Origin: Achromobacter veterisilvae
GTDB lineage: Bacteria > Pseudomonadota > Gammaproteobacteria > Burkholderiales > Burkholderiaceae_B
Length of the DNA stretch: 64,000 nucleotides
Direction of reading: 5' to 3'
Assembly: GCF_900496975.1 (NCBI RefSeq)
Contig: NZ_UFQC01000021.1
Span: forward strand, 43,474-107,473
Part shown: piece after piece, positions 55,661 to 64,000 of the stretch
Layout of the letters: the number at the start of each line of letters is the position of its first letter
Position numbering within the stretch: position 1 is the first letter of the stretch
Notes under the pieces: model-generated
The model's input: only the letters and a program-made list of their open reading frames with translations
What the model was told of the DNA's origin: nothing
Databases searched by the model: none
Position numbers and translations under genes: made by a program

Positions 55661-57808
55661 TCAGGCAGCCCGGTTCAGGCTGGCGAAATCGCGGCCGGCA
55701 TCGGCCAGTTCGACGAGCAGCGGCGAAGGCGACCAGAACGCCGGGTCTTCCTTGGCGTACTCGCGCAGATCGGCCAGGATGCCGGGCAGGCCGACGCTGT
55801 CGGCGTAGTGCAGCGGCCCGCCGCGGTGGCGCGGAAAGCCGTAGCCGGACACCGCCACCACGTCGATGTCGGACGGGCGCAGCGCGATGCCTTCGCGCAG
55901 CACGTTGGCGGCTTCATTGATCATGGCGGCCAGGTAGCGGCGCTGGATCTCCTCCTGCGTAAAGGCGCGCGGGCTCACCCCGGCGCGCGCGCGTTCGGCG
56001 TCGACGATGGCGAGCACCTCGGGATCCTGCTGGCCCTGGCGCGCGCCGTCGGGATAGAGGTAGTAGCCGCGCCCGGTCTTCTGGCCGAACCAGCCGCGTT
56101 CGCACAGGCGGTCGGCGATCTGCACGTAGCGCAGCGCGGGATCGCGGGTGGGGGCGCGGCGCTTGCGCGTGGCCCAGCCGATGTCGCCGCCCGCGAGGTC
56201 CATCATCTGGTAGGGCCCCATTGGGTAGCCGAAGGCGCGCACCGCGGCGTCGATGTCGTAGGGCGAGGCGCCGTCTTCCATCATCATGTCCGCGGCCTGC
56301 CGGTACGTGGCCAGGATGCGGTTGCCGATGAAACCGTCGCACACGCCGGCGCGCACCGGGATCTTGCGCAGCCGGCGCGCGAATTCGAAGCCGGTGGCGG
56401 CCGTGTCCGGCGCGGTATGGCTGCCCACCACCACTTCCAGCAGTTTCATGACGTTGGCGGGCGAGAAGAAATGCAGGCCCAGCACGTCGGCGGGACCGCG
56501 CGTGGCGGCCGCGATGCGGTCCACGTCCAGGTACGAGGTGTTGGTGGCCAGCACCGCGCCCGGCTTGGCCACCCGGTCCAGTTGCGCGAAGACGGCGAGC
56601 TTGGCGTCCATGTCTTCGTACACGGCCTCGACGATCAGGTCGGCGTCGGCCAGCGCGTCGTAGCCGGTCGCGCCGGTGAAGCGCGCCAGGCGCGCGGCGC
56701 GTTCGTCCGCGCTGATCCGCCCCTTGCCGGCCAGCAGGTCGTAGACCTGGGCGACCCGGGCGCGGCCGCGTTCCAGGGCGGCCTCGTCCTGTTCCACCAT
56801 CACCACCGGCAGTCCGGCGTCCAGCACCGATACCGCGATGCCGGCGCCCATGGTGCCGCCGCCCACGATGCCGACCCGTTCCACGCGGCGCGGCCGGGCC
56901 TGTTCCAGTCCGGGGATCTTCGACGTTTCGCGCTCGGCGAAGAAGGCGTGCACCAGTCCGGCACGCTGCGGGCTGTCCAGGCATTGCAGGAACAGGGCGC
57001 GCTCGGCGCGCAGGCCTTCGTCGAAGGGAAGCTCGATGGCCGCGCGCACGGCCTCGACGATCCGGGCGGGCGAGAAAAGCCCGCGCGCCGTCTTGGCCAC
57101 GCGGTCGGCGGCGGCGTCCACCGCGGCCAGCGCGGCCGGCCGGTCCGCCAGCGCGGCGCCGGCATCGCGCGTGCGGCGCGGGCCGGCGCGCCCGGCCAGC
57201 AATTGCCGGGCGTACGCCAGGCCGGCATCGAGCGCATCGCTTTCGCCGGCGAGCGCGTCCACCAGCCCGGCTTTCAAGGCCTCGTCGGCGGACAGGTGCT
57301 TGCCGGACAGCATCAGGTCCAGCGCCGCCTGCGCGCCCATGAGACGCGGGGCGCGCTGCGTGCCGCCGGCGCCGGGCAGGAGGCCGAGGGTCACTTCGGG
57401 CAGCCCCAGCCGGGCGCCGGGCAGCGCGACGCGGTAATGGGCGGCCAGCGCCACTTCCAGTCCGCCGCCCAGCGCGGCGCCGTGCAGCACGGCCACCACG
57501 GGCTTGGCGCTGGCTTCGATCTGGTTGCAGACGTCGGGCAGGGCGGGCGGCTGCGGCGGCTTGCCGAATTCGCGGATGTCGGCGCCCGCGATGAAGTTCC
57601 TGCCGGCGCCCGCCAGGACGATGGCGCGGACTTGCGGGTCGGCCTGCGCGTCGCGGACGGCCGCGGCCAGGTCGGCGCGCACGGCCGCGGCCAGGTCGGC
57701 GCGCACGGCCGCGCTCAGGGCGTTGACCGGCGGATGGTCGATGGTGACCACAAGAACGTCTTCATAGCGGCGCGCGCGGGCGGCGCCGGTGCTTGCGCGG
57801 TCTGTCAT
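55661..57808 (-). CDS. Bifunctional enoyl-CoA hydratase / 3-hydroxyacyl-CoA dehydrogenase
   Basis: 715-residue FadB/FadJ-type fusion. The N-terminal crotonase (about 10-200) contains [20 protein letters not shown] and [17 protein letters not shown]. The NAD-binding domain starts at [21 protein letters not shown] near 302-322, followed by [20 protein letters not shown] and two C-terminal HAD domains. It performs hydration and oxidation in beta-oxidation. First gene of the six-gene operon. Near residues 34-49 the eight-residue block AVRADLAA is duplicated through a 24-base tandem repeat. Confidence 0.92.
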   Translation of the reverse strand: MTDRASTGAARARRYEDVLVVTIDHPPVNALSAAVRADLAAAVRADLAAAVRDAQADPQVRAIVLAGAGRNFIAGADIREFGKPPQPPALPDVCNQIEASAKPVVAVLHGAALGGGLEVALAAHYRVALPGARLGLPEVTLGLLPGAGGTQRAPRLMGAQAALDLMLSGKHLSADEALKAGLVDALAGESDALDAGLAYARQLLAGRAGPRRTRDAGAALADRPAALAAVDAAADRVAKTARGLFSPARIVEAVRAAIELPFDEGLRAERALFLQCLDSPQRAGLVHAFFAERETSKIPGLEQARPRRVERVGIVGGGTMGAGIAVSVLDAGLPVVMVEQDEAALERGRARVAQVYDLLAGKGRISADERAARLARFTGATGYDALADADLIVEAVYEDMDAKLAVFAQLDRVAKPGAVLATNTSYLDVDRIAAATRGPADVLGLHFFSPANVMKLLEVVVGSHTAPDTAATGFEFARRLRKIPVRAGVCDGFIGNRILATYRQAADMMMEDGASPYDIDAAVRAFGYPMGPYQMMDLAGGDIGWATRKRRAPTRDPALRYVQIADRLCERGWFGQKTGRGYYLYPDGARQGQQDPEVLAIVDAERARAGVSPRAFTQEEIQRRYLAAMINEAANVLREGIALRPSDIDVVAVSGYGFPRHRGGPLHYADSVGLPGILADLREYAKEDPAFWSPSPLLVELADAGRDFASLNRAA
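57663..57710. repeat. 24-base perfect tandem duplication within the hydratase gene
   Basis: Two identical copies, 57663-57686 and 57687-57710, add eight residues in frame to the crotonase domain helix after the first beta-strand. Confidence 0.85.
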
Positions 57809-57934
57809 GGACAGTGTCTCCGTTCGGGCGCCGCCGCGGGCGGGTCCCGGGGAAGGGGCCGCGAGGGCGTCGTCTGGCAGGCCAGGGGGCGGCCCGCCTT
57901 TTTTGTGGCCTTATTCTTTCCTAGTAAATATGTC

Positions 57935-57984
57935 TTGACAATGGCATCTATAATTGACACTACGTATAAGAAAATTTGACAATG
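57935..57984. promoter_or_regulatory. Divergent control region with TTGACA repeats
   Basis: TTGACAATG occurs at 57935-57943 and 57976-57984, with a further TTGACA at 57954-57959, and a TATAAT at 57949-57954 between. This AT-rich block lies between the degradation operon and its divergent LysR gene. I cannot assign one -35/-10 pair; repeated motifs at 19-22-base steps could be LysR-binding half-sites. Confidence 0.35.
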
Positions 57985-58015
57985 CCTGCTGGCAAGCGCA
58001 CGAAGGAGACGCGGC

Positions 58016-58960
58016 ATGGACACCAAATCCCTGACCTTGCTGGTCGAGATCCTGGACGCGGGCAATCTGAGCGAGGCGGCGCGCCGCCTGAAAATGACGC
58101 GGGCCAACGTCAGCTATCACCTGGCCCAGCTTGAACGTTCGGTCGGCATGCAGTTGGTGCGGCGCACAACGCGGCGCGTCGAACCCACCGAAATAGGACT
58201 GAAGCTGTATCGCCACGGCCGCAGTATCCAGGACGAACTCGCGGCCGCCCGCGAATCGGTCGAAACGCTGGGCAAGACGCCCCAGGGCAAGGTCCGCCTC
58301 AGCGTGCCCAGCGGCTACGGCCTGTTCGTGATGGCGCCCTGGCTGCTGGAATTCAAGCAGGCCTATCCGGACATCGTGCTGGACGTGCTGTTCGAGAACA
58401 GCGTCGACGACCTGCTGCGCGACGAGGTGGACATCGCGGTGCGCATCATGTCCGAGCCGCCGCAGAACCTGGTCGCGCGCGAACTGGGCCAGGTCCGCTA
58501 CGTGGCCTGCGCGTCGCGGGCCTATGCCACCGCCCGCGGCCTGCCCCAGCGCCCGGAAGACCTGGCGCGCAGCCCCATCGTCAGCGCCGCCGTCATCGGC
58601 CGCCCGCTGCGCCTGTCCGCCTACTACAGCGGCCAGCCCCGCCAGCACGTGGTGCTGGAGCCCACCGTGATCTCGCGCAACTACGCCTTCCTGCGCGACG
58701 CCATCCGCGCCGGGCTGGGCGTGGGCATCCTGCCGGACTACGTGGTGCACGAGGACCTGGCGCGCGGCGACCTGCTGGCCGCGCTGACGCAATGGCGGCT
58801 CAGCATCTTCGGGCGCGGCATGTACATGCTGTACATGCCGAACCGGCATCACCCGCGGGCCATCTCCATGATCATCGAATTCATCCTCGAACGCGCGCAG
58901 GCCGACCACGAGGGCAAGCCGGGACTCATGCCGGCGGCAGGGCAGGCGCGCGTTTCCTGA
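58016..58960 (+). CDS. LysR-family transcriptional regulator
   Basis: 314-residue LTTR. Helix-turn-helix LTLLVEILDAGNLSEAARRL then KMTRANVSYHLAQLERSVGM at about 6-45, then an effector domain of the CrgA-like branch (GKVRLSVPSGYGLFVMAPWL, DIAVRIM). GAAGGAGACGCGGC precedes the ATG. It is divergent from the beta-oxidation operon across 207 bases and is its probable regulator. Confidence 0.92.
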   Translation: MDTKSLTLLVEILDAGNLSEAARRLKMTRANVSYHLAQLERSVGMQLVRRTTRRVEPTEIGLKLYRHGRSIQDELAAARESVETLGKTPQGKVRLSVPSGYGLFVMAPWLLEFKQAYPDIVLDVLFENSVDDLLRDEVDIAVRIMSEPPQNLVARELGQVRYVACASRAYATARGLPQRPEDLARSPIVSAAVIGRPLRLSAYYSGQPRQHVVLEPTVISRNYAFLRDAIRAGLGVGILPDYVVHEDLARGDLLAALTQWRLSIFGRGMYMLYMPNRHHPRAISMIIEFILERAQADHEGKPGLMPAAGQARVS

Positions 58961-59051
58961 CTCGGCGTTCAGCTTCGCGGGAATAAAATCCGTCTTCCTC
59001 CCGGCGGCCGGCCCCCCGGCGACGCCTCGCCCGTTTTTTCCAGGCCAGACT

Positions 59052-60440
59052 ATGTCTTCGTTCGACATCCAATTGCTGCTCACCGCCTTGGCGAGCGTCC
59101 TCGTGCTGGTGGCGCTCATCGTCTCCCGCATCCGCATGCATCCGCTGCTGGCGCTGCTGATCGTTTCCATCGGCGTCGGTTTCGCCACGGGCATGGAGCC
59201 CGTGGCCATCGTCAAGAACCTGACCAACGGCGCGGGCAAGACGCTCGGCGCGGTCGGCGTGGTGATCGCGCTGGGCGCCATGCTGGGCAAGATCCTGGCG
59301 GATTCCGGCACCACCGAACGCCTGGCCAACGCCATCCTGCGGCACACCTCCGCGCGCATGATCCCGTGGGCCATGACCCTGGTGGCCTTCGTCATCGGCA
59401 TTCCCATGTTCTTCGAGGTGGGCCTGGTGGTGATGCTGCCGCTGATCTTCAGCGTGGCGCGCAAGCTCGAAAGCCAGGAGCGCTTCAAGGGGTCGGCCTA
59501 CGTGTACGTGGGCGTTCCGGTGATTGCCGCGCTGGCGGCGATGCACGGCATGGTGCCGCCGCACCCCGGCCCGCTGACGGCGATCGCCACCCTGAAGACC
59601 ACGGTCGGCCCGACCATGATCTACGGTTTCATCGCGGCGCTGCCGGCCATGGTCTTCGGCGGCCCGCTGTATGGCGCCTTCATCGCGCCGCGCATGGCGA
59701 CCCGCCCCGACGAGGCCTTGCTCGAGCAGTTCACCACGACGCGCCAGCAGGCCGACGGCCGCGGCGCGGCCAGCGTGGGCCTGGGCGTCCTGGCGGCCCT
59801 GCTGCCCGCGCTGCTGATGCTGGTGCATGCGCTGGCCGAGATGCTGCTGCCCAAGGATTCCGCCGCGCTGCGGGCCGCCGCCTTCCTGGGCGACCCGCTG
59901 GTGGCGATGCTGCTGGGCGTGCTGTTCGCGGCCGTCACCCTCGTGTACCTGCGCGGCGGCGACGCCGAGAAGCTGCGCGATGCCCTGGGCAAGAGCCTCA
60001 AGCCCATCGCCGGCATCATGCTCATCATCGCCGGCGGCGGCGCGTTCCAGCAGGTGCTGACGAGCGCCAAGGTGGGCGACGCCATCGTGCAGCTCACCCA
60101 TCAGTTCGCCTTGCCGCCGCTGGTGCTGGGCTGGCTGATCGCCATGCTGCTGTCGGTCTCCACCGGTTCGGCCACCGTCGGCATCGTGGGCGCCGCGGGC
60201 CTGCTGGCGCCGCTGGCGGGCGCCGACCCGGGCCTGAACCTGCCGCTGCTGGCGCTGTCGATCGGCTGCGGCTCGCTGTTCTTCAATTACGCCAATCACG
60301 CGGGCTTCTGGATGGTGAAGGAGTCCTTCGGCATGACCATGGGCGAAGCCACCAAGACGATCTCGGTGGTGCAGTCCATCGTTTCCGTGGCGGGCCTCGC
60401 GATGGTCCTGCTGTTCGACCTGCTGCCGCCCCTGGGCTGA
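59052..60440 (+). CDS. GntP-family organic-acid:H+ symporter
   Basis: 462-residue inner-membrane permease with about 12-14 hydrophobic segments. The stretches LGAMLGKILADSGTTERLAN near 76-95, FFEVGLVVMLPLIF, AMHGMVPPHPGPLTAI near 166-181 and the C-terminal FGMTMGEATKTISVVQSIVS are typical of GntP/GntT gluconate permeases. Gluconate or a related hydroxyacid is the likely substrate, which may feed the gluconate dehydrogenase at 32-36 kb; that link is inference. It follows lysR by 91 bases. Confidence 0.9.
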   Translation: MSSFDIQLLLTALASVLVLVALIVSRIRMHPLLALLIVSIGVGFATGMEPVAIVKNLTNGAGKTLGAVGVVIALGAMLGKILADSGTTERLANAILRHTSARMIPWAMTLVAFVIGIPMFFEVGLVVMLPLIFSVARKLESQERFKGSAYVYVGVPVIAALAAMHGMVPPHPGPLTAIATLKTTVGPTMIYGFIAALPAMVFGGPLYGAFIAPRMATRPDEALLEQFTTTRQQADGRGAASVGLGVLAALLPALLMLVHALAEMLLPKDSAALRAAAFLGDPLVAMLLGVLFAAVTLVYLRGGDAEKLRDALGKSLKPIAGIMLIIAGGGAFQQVLTSAKVGDAIVQLTHQFALPPLVLGWLIAMLLSVSTGSATVGIVGAAGLLAPLAGADPGLNLPLLALSIGCGSLFFNYANHAGFWMVKESFGMTMGEATKTISVVQSIVSVAGLAMVLLFDLLPPLG

Positions 60441-60498
60441 GGCGCCGCGGCCGCGGGCCGGTATTGTTATGCTGGGTCCATCCCGAGCCGGAGACCCC

Positions 60499-61827
60499 AT
60501 GACAGACACGCCCCGTCCCGCCGCCGCGCACGCGACGCGCTCCGCCCTGGCATCCGACGCGCGCCGCGAACAGTTGCGGCGCATGAAGATCGCGGCGCTG
60601 GCCTTGCTGGCGGCCATGATCGGCGGCTTCATCGCCAGCCATGCCATGGGCGGGCAGGGCGCCTGGGCCTGGGTGCGGGCGTTCTGCGAGGCGGCCACGG
60701 TGGGCGCGCTGGCGGACTGGTTCGCGGTGGTGGCCCTGTTCCGCCGCCCGATGGGCCTGCCCATTCCGCACACCGCCATCATTCCCAGCAACAAGGACCG
60801 CATCGGCGACAACCTGGCCGTGTTCGTGCGCGACCATTTCCTGGACCCGGACACGCTGATGGAGAAGCTGCGCGTGTTCGATCCCGCCGCGCGCCTTTCC
60901 CGCTGGCTGGCGCGTCCCCGCCAGGCGCGCGCCTTGAGCGACGGCGCCCGCAACGTGGCCTTGCAGACGCTGGACCTGCTGGACGACCGGGCGGTGCGCG
61001 GCGTGATCCAGGAGTTCGTGGTGAAGACCCTGCGCCGCTGGGACGCGGCGGACACCGCGGGCGAGGTGCTGGGCCTGCTGACCCGGGACGGGCGGCACCA
61101 GGAACTGCTGGACGCCGCCCTGGAAAGACTGGGCGGCTACCTGGGCCAGGAAGAGGTGAAGGCGCGCGCCTCGGGCCTGCTGGTGAAGTTCGCCAAGAAG
61201 GAATGGCCGCGCATCATCGCCGCCGTGGACGTGGTGAAGTCGGTGGACGGCATCGCCGACAACCTGGCGGACCGGCTGGCCCGGGCGCTGGTGGAGGAAC
61301 TGCGCGACGTGCTGTCCGAGCCCGGCCATCCCGTCCGGCGCGACTACGAGGCCTGGGTGCTGGACTACATCCGGCGCCTGCGGGACGATCCCGCCCTGTC
61401 CGAGCAGGTCGAGGCCCTGAAGCAGCGCGCCATCGACCATCCCAAGGTGCAGGAGTACGTGCAAGGGCTGTGGGACGACATCCACGCGGCCCTGCGGCGC
61501 GACTTGTCGAACGAAGACTCGGCGCTGGCGCGCCATCTGGAAAGCGCCTTGCTGGCGCTGGGCCGCAAGTTGGGCGAGGACCCCGGCCTGCGCGAGGCCA
61601 TCAACAGCCACGTCCTGGGCGCCGCCCGCCGACTGACCGGCCGGTTGCGCAGCGGCGTCACCGAGCACATTTCGCGCACGGTCAAGAACTGGGACGAACG
61701 CCATCTGGTCGACGAACTGGAACTGAGCGTGGGGCGCGACCTGCAATACATCCGCTTCAACGGCACCCTGGTCGGCGGCCTGATCGGCGTGGCGCTGCAT
61801 GCGCTGGTGCTGCTGTTCCGCGGCTGA
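60499..61827 (+). CDS. DUF445 membrane-anchored protein
   Basis: 442-residue DUF445 (YjiN-like) protein. Hydrophobic segments occur near 30-50 and at the extreme C-terminus (GTLVGGLIGVALHALVLLFR); between them is a long charged helical region. GALADWFAVVALFRRPMGLPIPHTAIIP near 66-93 is the family hallmark. Function is not established. ATG 60499 follows CGGAGACCCC. Confidence 0.88.
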   Translation: MTDTPRPAAAHATRSALASDARREQLRRMKIAALALLAAMIGGFIASHAMGGQGAWAWVRAFCEAATVGALADWFAVVALFRRPMGLPIPHTAIIPSNKDRIGDNLAVFVRDHFLDPDTLMEKLRVFDPAARLSRWLARPRQARALSDGARNVALQTLDLLDDRAVRGVIQEFVVKTLRRWDAADTAGEVLGLLTRDGRHQELLDAALERLGGYLGQEEVKARASGLLVKFAKKEWPRIIAAVDVVKSVDGIADNLADRLARALVEELRDVLSEPGHPVRRDYEAWVLDYIRRLRDDPALSEQVEALKQRAIDHPKVQEYVQGLWDDIHAALRRDLSNEDSALARHLESALLALGRKLGEDPGLREAINSHVLGAARRLTGRLRSGVTEHISRTVKNWDERHLVDELELSVGRDLQYIRFNGTLVGGLIGVALHALVLLFRG

Positions 61828-61992
61828 CCGGGCCGGCCTGCCGACCGGCGCCGCGCGTTTGTATCAGGAATGAAGATTGCTGGCGGACGGCCAGAGCCGA
61901 ATGCTATTGTTTTCGGCGGCATGGGAGGCAACGGGCCGGCCATGCCATACCGGGCGCCCGCGGCCCGCGGGCACGAATCTTGGAGGCACTCC

Positions 61993-62517
61993 ATGAAGAA
62001 AATCTCGTTGCTGGTCACGGCGCTTGCGCTGGCGGGCGCTTCCGCCGCCGCGTCCGCGGAAAACGTCTCGATGTCGTTCCTGAGCGCCGATGGCGTGGGC
62101 AAGAGCGCCGGCACTATCTCCCTCAAGGACACCAAGGGCGGGCTCCAGTTCACGCCGAACCTGAAGGGCCTGCCTCCCGGTGAACACGGCTTCCACGTGC
62201 ACGAAAAAGGATCCTGCGGCCCGGGCATGGTGAACGACCAGATGGCGCCCGGCGGCGCGGCCGGCGGACACCTGGATCCCAAGGGCACCAAGGCTCACAA
62301 GGGCCCCCTGGCGACCGACGGCCACCAGGGCGACCTGCCCTTCATCGTGGTCGGCGCGGACGGCTCCGCCAAGAAGGCGGTCGTGGCGCCGCACCTGAAA
62401 CTGGCCGACGTGAAAGGGCATGCGCTGATGGTGCACGTGGGCGGCGACAACTACAGCGATACCCCGAAACCCCTGGGCGGCGGAGGCGGGCGCCTGGTCT
62501 GCGGCGTGGTGAAGTAG
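61993..62517 (+). CDS. sodC: Periplasmic Cu/Zn superoxide dismutase
   Basis: 174-residue SodC with a signal peptide (MKKISLLVTALALAGASAAA, cleavage after SASA). Metal ligands are visible: GFHVHEKGSC (two Cu His), GGHLDP and AHKGPLATDGHQGD (bridging and Zn His, Zn Asp) and MVHVGGDNYSD (fourth Cu His). The disulfide cysteines are in GSCGPG and the final LVCGVV. It dismutates superoxide in the periplasm. GGAGGCACTCC precedes the ATG. Convergent with the GST-like gene. Confidence 0.95.
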   Translation: MKKISLLVTALALAGASAAASAENVSMSFLSADGVGKSAGTISLKDTKGGLQFTPNLKGLPPGEHGFHVHEKGSCGPGMVNDQMAPGGAAGGHLDPKGTKAHKGPLATDGHQGDLPFIVVGADGSAKKAVVAPHLKLADVKGHALMVHVGGDNYSDTPKPLGGGGGRLVCGVVK

Positions 62518-62526
62518 CCGCACGCG

Positions 62527-63150
62527 TCAGGCCGTGCCGTTGCGGCCGTGCAGCCGGTAGCCCTCGCGTTCGGCCAGCCGGTCGTAGTAGGCCGCGACGG
62601 CCGGCAGCCGGGGCTTGTCGAAGGGCGTGAGGAACCAGCGGTTCACCGACAGGCCCACGGGTATGTCCGCCAGGGAGAATTCCCCGCCCGCGACATAGGC
62701 CCCGGTCCGCGCCAGGCGCTGTTCCAGAATCCCCATGCAGTGCGCCCACGCATGACGCGACGCTGCGATGGCGGCGGCGTCCCGGTGCGCGGCGGACTGC
62801 CGCGCCAGCGCCATGAAGGCATAGGACCAGGAGCGGTTCAGGTCGGTGGCCTGCCAGTCCATCCATTGGTCCACGCCGGCGCGCAGCCTGGGTTCGGCGG
62901 GGTACAGGGGCAGGCCGCCATACTGCGAGGCCAGGTAGCGGATGATGCTGTTGGATTCCCACAGCACGAAATCGCCGTCCTGGATGACGGGCACCATGGC
63001 GTTGGGGTTCAAGGCCAGGAAGCCCGGATCGGAGGTGGGCCGAAAGCCCGTGCCCCAGTCTTCGCGCTCGAACGGCAGGCGCAGTTCGGCGCAGGTCCAC
63101 AGCACCTTGCGCACATTGATGGACGAAGCCTTTCCCAGTATTTTCAGCAT
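62527..63150 (-). CDS. Glutathione S-transferase-family protein
   Basis: 207-residue GST: a thioredoxin-fold N-domain ([40 protein letters not shown] with the cis-Pro and the glutathione-contact ES) and an all-helical C-domain ([20 protein letters not shown]). The start at MLKILGK (63150) is the natural N-terminus; the ribosome site is weak. Substrate unknown. Confidence 0.9.
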   Translation of the reverse strand: MLKILGKASSINVRKVLWTCAELRLPFEREDWGTGFRPTSDPGFLALNPNAMVPVIQDGDFVLWESNSIIRYLASQYGGLPLYPAEPRLRAGVDQWMDWQATDLNRSWSYAFMALARQSAAHRDAAAIAASRHAWAHCMGILEQRLARTGAYVAGGEFSLADIPVGLSVNRWFLTPFDKPRLPAVAAYYDRLAEREGYRLHGRNGTA

Positions 63151-63235
63151 GCTGCGCGCGTCCGGAGCCCAGGTTGGATGACCGGGGCAGTCTAGCGGGC
63201 CGCGGCCGGCGCCGCCAGATACAGATGGCCGGCGC

Positions 63236-64000
63236 TCAACCCGCAACAGATCCGGCCGCGCCGGCTTCCGGCTGGCTGCGCAGCCGCAGCACGGGCGAAC
63301 TGAACAGCACCATGAACTGCACGGCGAAGCCCGCCGTGGATACCCACAGGCAGGCCTCGATCCCGGCCCGGGCGGCCAGGGCGGCGCCGATCAGCGCGCC
63401 GACGGGACGGGCGCCGAAGGTGGCGGTGACGATCACCGCGGAGACCCGGCCCAGCAGGGCGTTGGGCGTGACCGCCTGGCGCAGCGTGGTGGTCGTGATG
63501 GTCCACAGGATCGGCCCCGCGCCGAACAGGAAGAACCCGGCCGCGGCCCAGGCGCCCGACGGGTGCGCCAGCGTGGCCAGCAGGAGGACGCTGGCGGCCA
63601 GCGCGGCCAGCGGGCCCGCCCCGATCATGGCGCCGAAGGACAGGCGCCGGGCCAGCCACGGCGCGAGCAGCGCGCCCGCCACCATGCCGCCGCCGTACAC
63701 GCCCAGCGTGGCGCCGACGCCGGCGGCCGACAGGCCCAGCCGTTCGACGGCATAGGCCACGTAGACCGCCTGCAGCACGAACCAGGCGGTGTTGAAGAAG
63801 ACGGCGGTGACCAGCACGGGGCGCAGCAGCGGATGCGCTGCGACGAAGGCGGCGCCTTCGCGCAATTCGCTCAGCATGCGCCGCCGCGGCCGCGGTGCGG
63901 GCGCTTCCCGCGGCAGGCCGGCAAGCAGCAGCGCCGCCAGCAGCGACAGCGCCGCGGCCAGCGCATACGCCGCCGGCGCGCCCGTCCAGCCGACCAGGGC
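63236..64000 (-). CDS. MFS transporter, C-terminal part
   Basis: The frame is open from the right window edge; about 254 residues are visible with six to seven hydrophobic segments. Stretches such as [42 protein letters not shown] and [20 protein letters not shown] are typical of the enterobactin-exporter-like (EntS/MFS_3) branch. The N-terminal half lies outside the window. Substrate unknown. Confidence 0.85.
   Translation of the reverse strand, partial: ALVGWTGAPAAYALAAALSLLAALLLAGLPREAPAPRPRRRMLSELREGAAFVAAHPLLRPVLVTAVFFNTAWFVLQAVYVAYAVERLGLSAAGVGATLGVYGGGMVAGALLAPWLARRLSFGAMIGAGPLAALAASVLLLATLAHPSGAWAAAGFFLFGAGPILWTITTTTLRQAVTPNALLGRVSAVIVTATFGARPVGALIGAALAARAGIEACLWVSTAGFAVQFMVLFSSPVLRLRSQPEAGAAGSVAG

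Noticed and set aside
51895..55920. Plus-strand open frame of more than 1300 codons opposite the beta-oxidation genes
   Set aside because: Spans several real minus-strand genes with clear motifs and normal ribosome sites; an artefact of GC bias.

Overview
The window is GC-rich betaproteobacterial chromosome and most resembles Bordetella or Achromobacter (Alcaligenaceae). The genus is inferred from gene content: five unlinked Bug-type periplasmic receptors without their TctA/TctB partners, many LysR/IclR-flanked catabolic operons, an acetone carboxylase operon and a gluconate dehydrogenase operon. I saw no rRNA, tRNA, CRISPR array, insertion sequence or integrase. Both ends cut genes: a CoA transferase at the left and an MFS transporter at the right.

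Layout. 1-2.9 kb: the end of a mesaconyl-CoA C1-C4 CoA transferase, mesaconyl-CoA hydratase and a Bug receptor, a C5-dicarboxyl-CoA module. 3.0-9.8 kb: an accessory island whose codons are less GC-biased than its neighbours. It holds a MazG-like pyrophosphohydrolase followed by a nuclease-helicase-S24 fusion, divergent from a hipBA pair, then a soxR remnant missing its 5' half and an unfamiliar 630-residue protein with a PD-(D/E)xK motif. 9.9-12.7 kb: a P2-type ATPase. 12.6-21.2 kb: a 2-propanol/acetone module made of a secondary alcohol dehydrogenase, the sigma-54 activator AcxR and acxABC behind a well-formed -24/-12 promoter. 21.6-32.0 kb: small catabolic units with three Bug receptors, LysR and IclR regulators, an FMN hydroxyacid dehydrogenase, a gamma-glutamyltransferase-like enzyme, a FAD oxidoreductase and an M20 deacylase.

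32.4-36.2 kb: the three-subunit membrane gluconate 2-dehydrogenase. 36.4-40.3 kb: a FAN1-like nuclease translationally coupled to an XPD/DinG-like helicase that carries its own nuclease-like N-terminus. 40.3-49.8 kb: truncated haemoglobin, a Fur-box-preceded secreted siderophore esterase, an amidase, a WspR-type diguanylate cyclase, an Lrp regulator divergent from a gamma-lyase-like PLP enzyme, and a DHA2 efflux pump divergent from a LysR gene. 49.8-59.0 kb: a six-gene CoA-thioester degradation operon (fused hydratase/dehydrogenase, thiolase, two acyl-CoA dehydrogenases, CoA transferase, Bug receptor) divergent from its LysR gene. 59.0-64.0 kb: a GntP-family permease, a DUF445 protein, SodC, a GST-like protein and a partial MFS gene.

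The best candidate for something undescribed is the 3.0-7.6 kb divergent unit. The hipBA and mazG-helicase promoters appear to share overlapping -35 hexamers, and a cluster of three operator half-sites lies across them. The helicase ends in a LexA-like S24 domain with its Ser-Lys dyad intact. This suggests a co-regulated, possibly damage-responsive defence or dormancy module; that function is inference.
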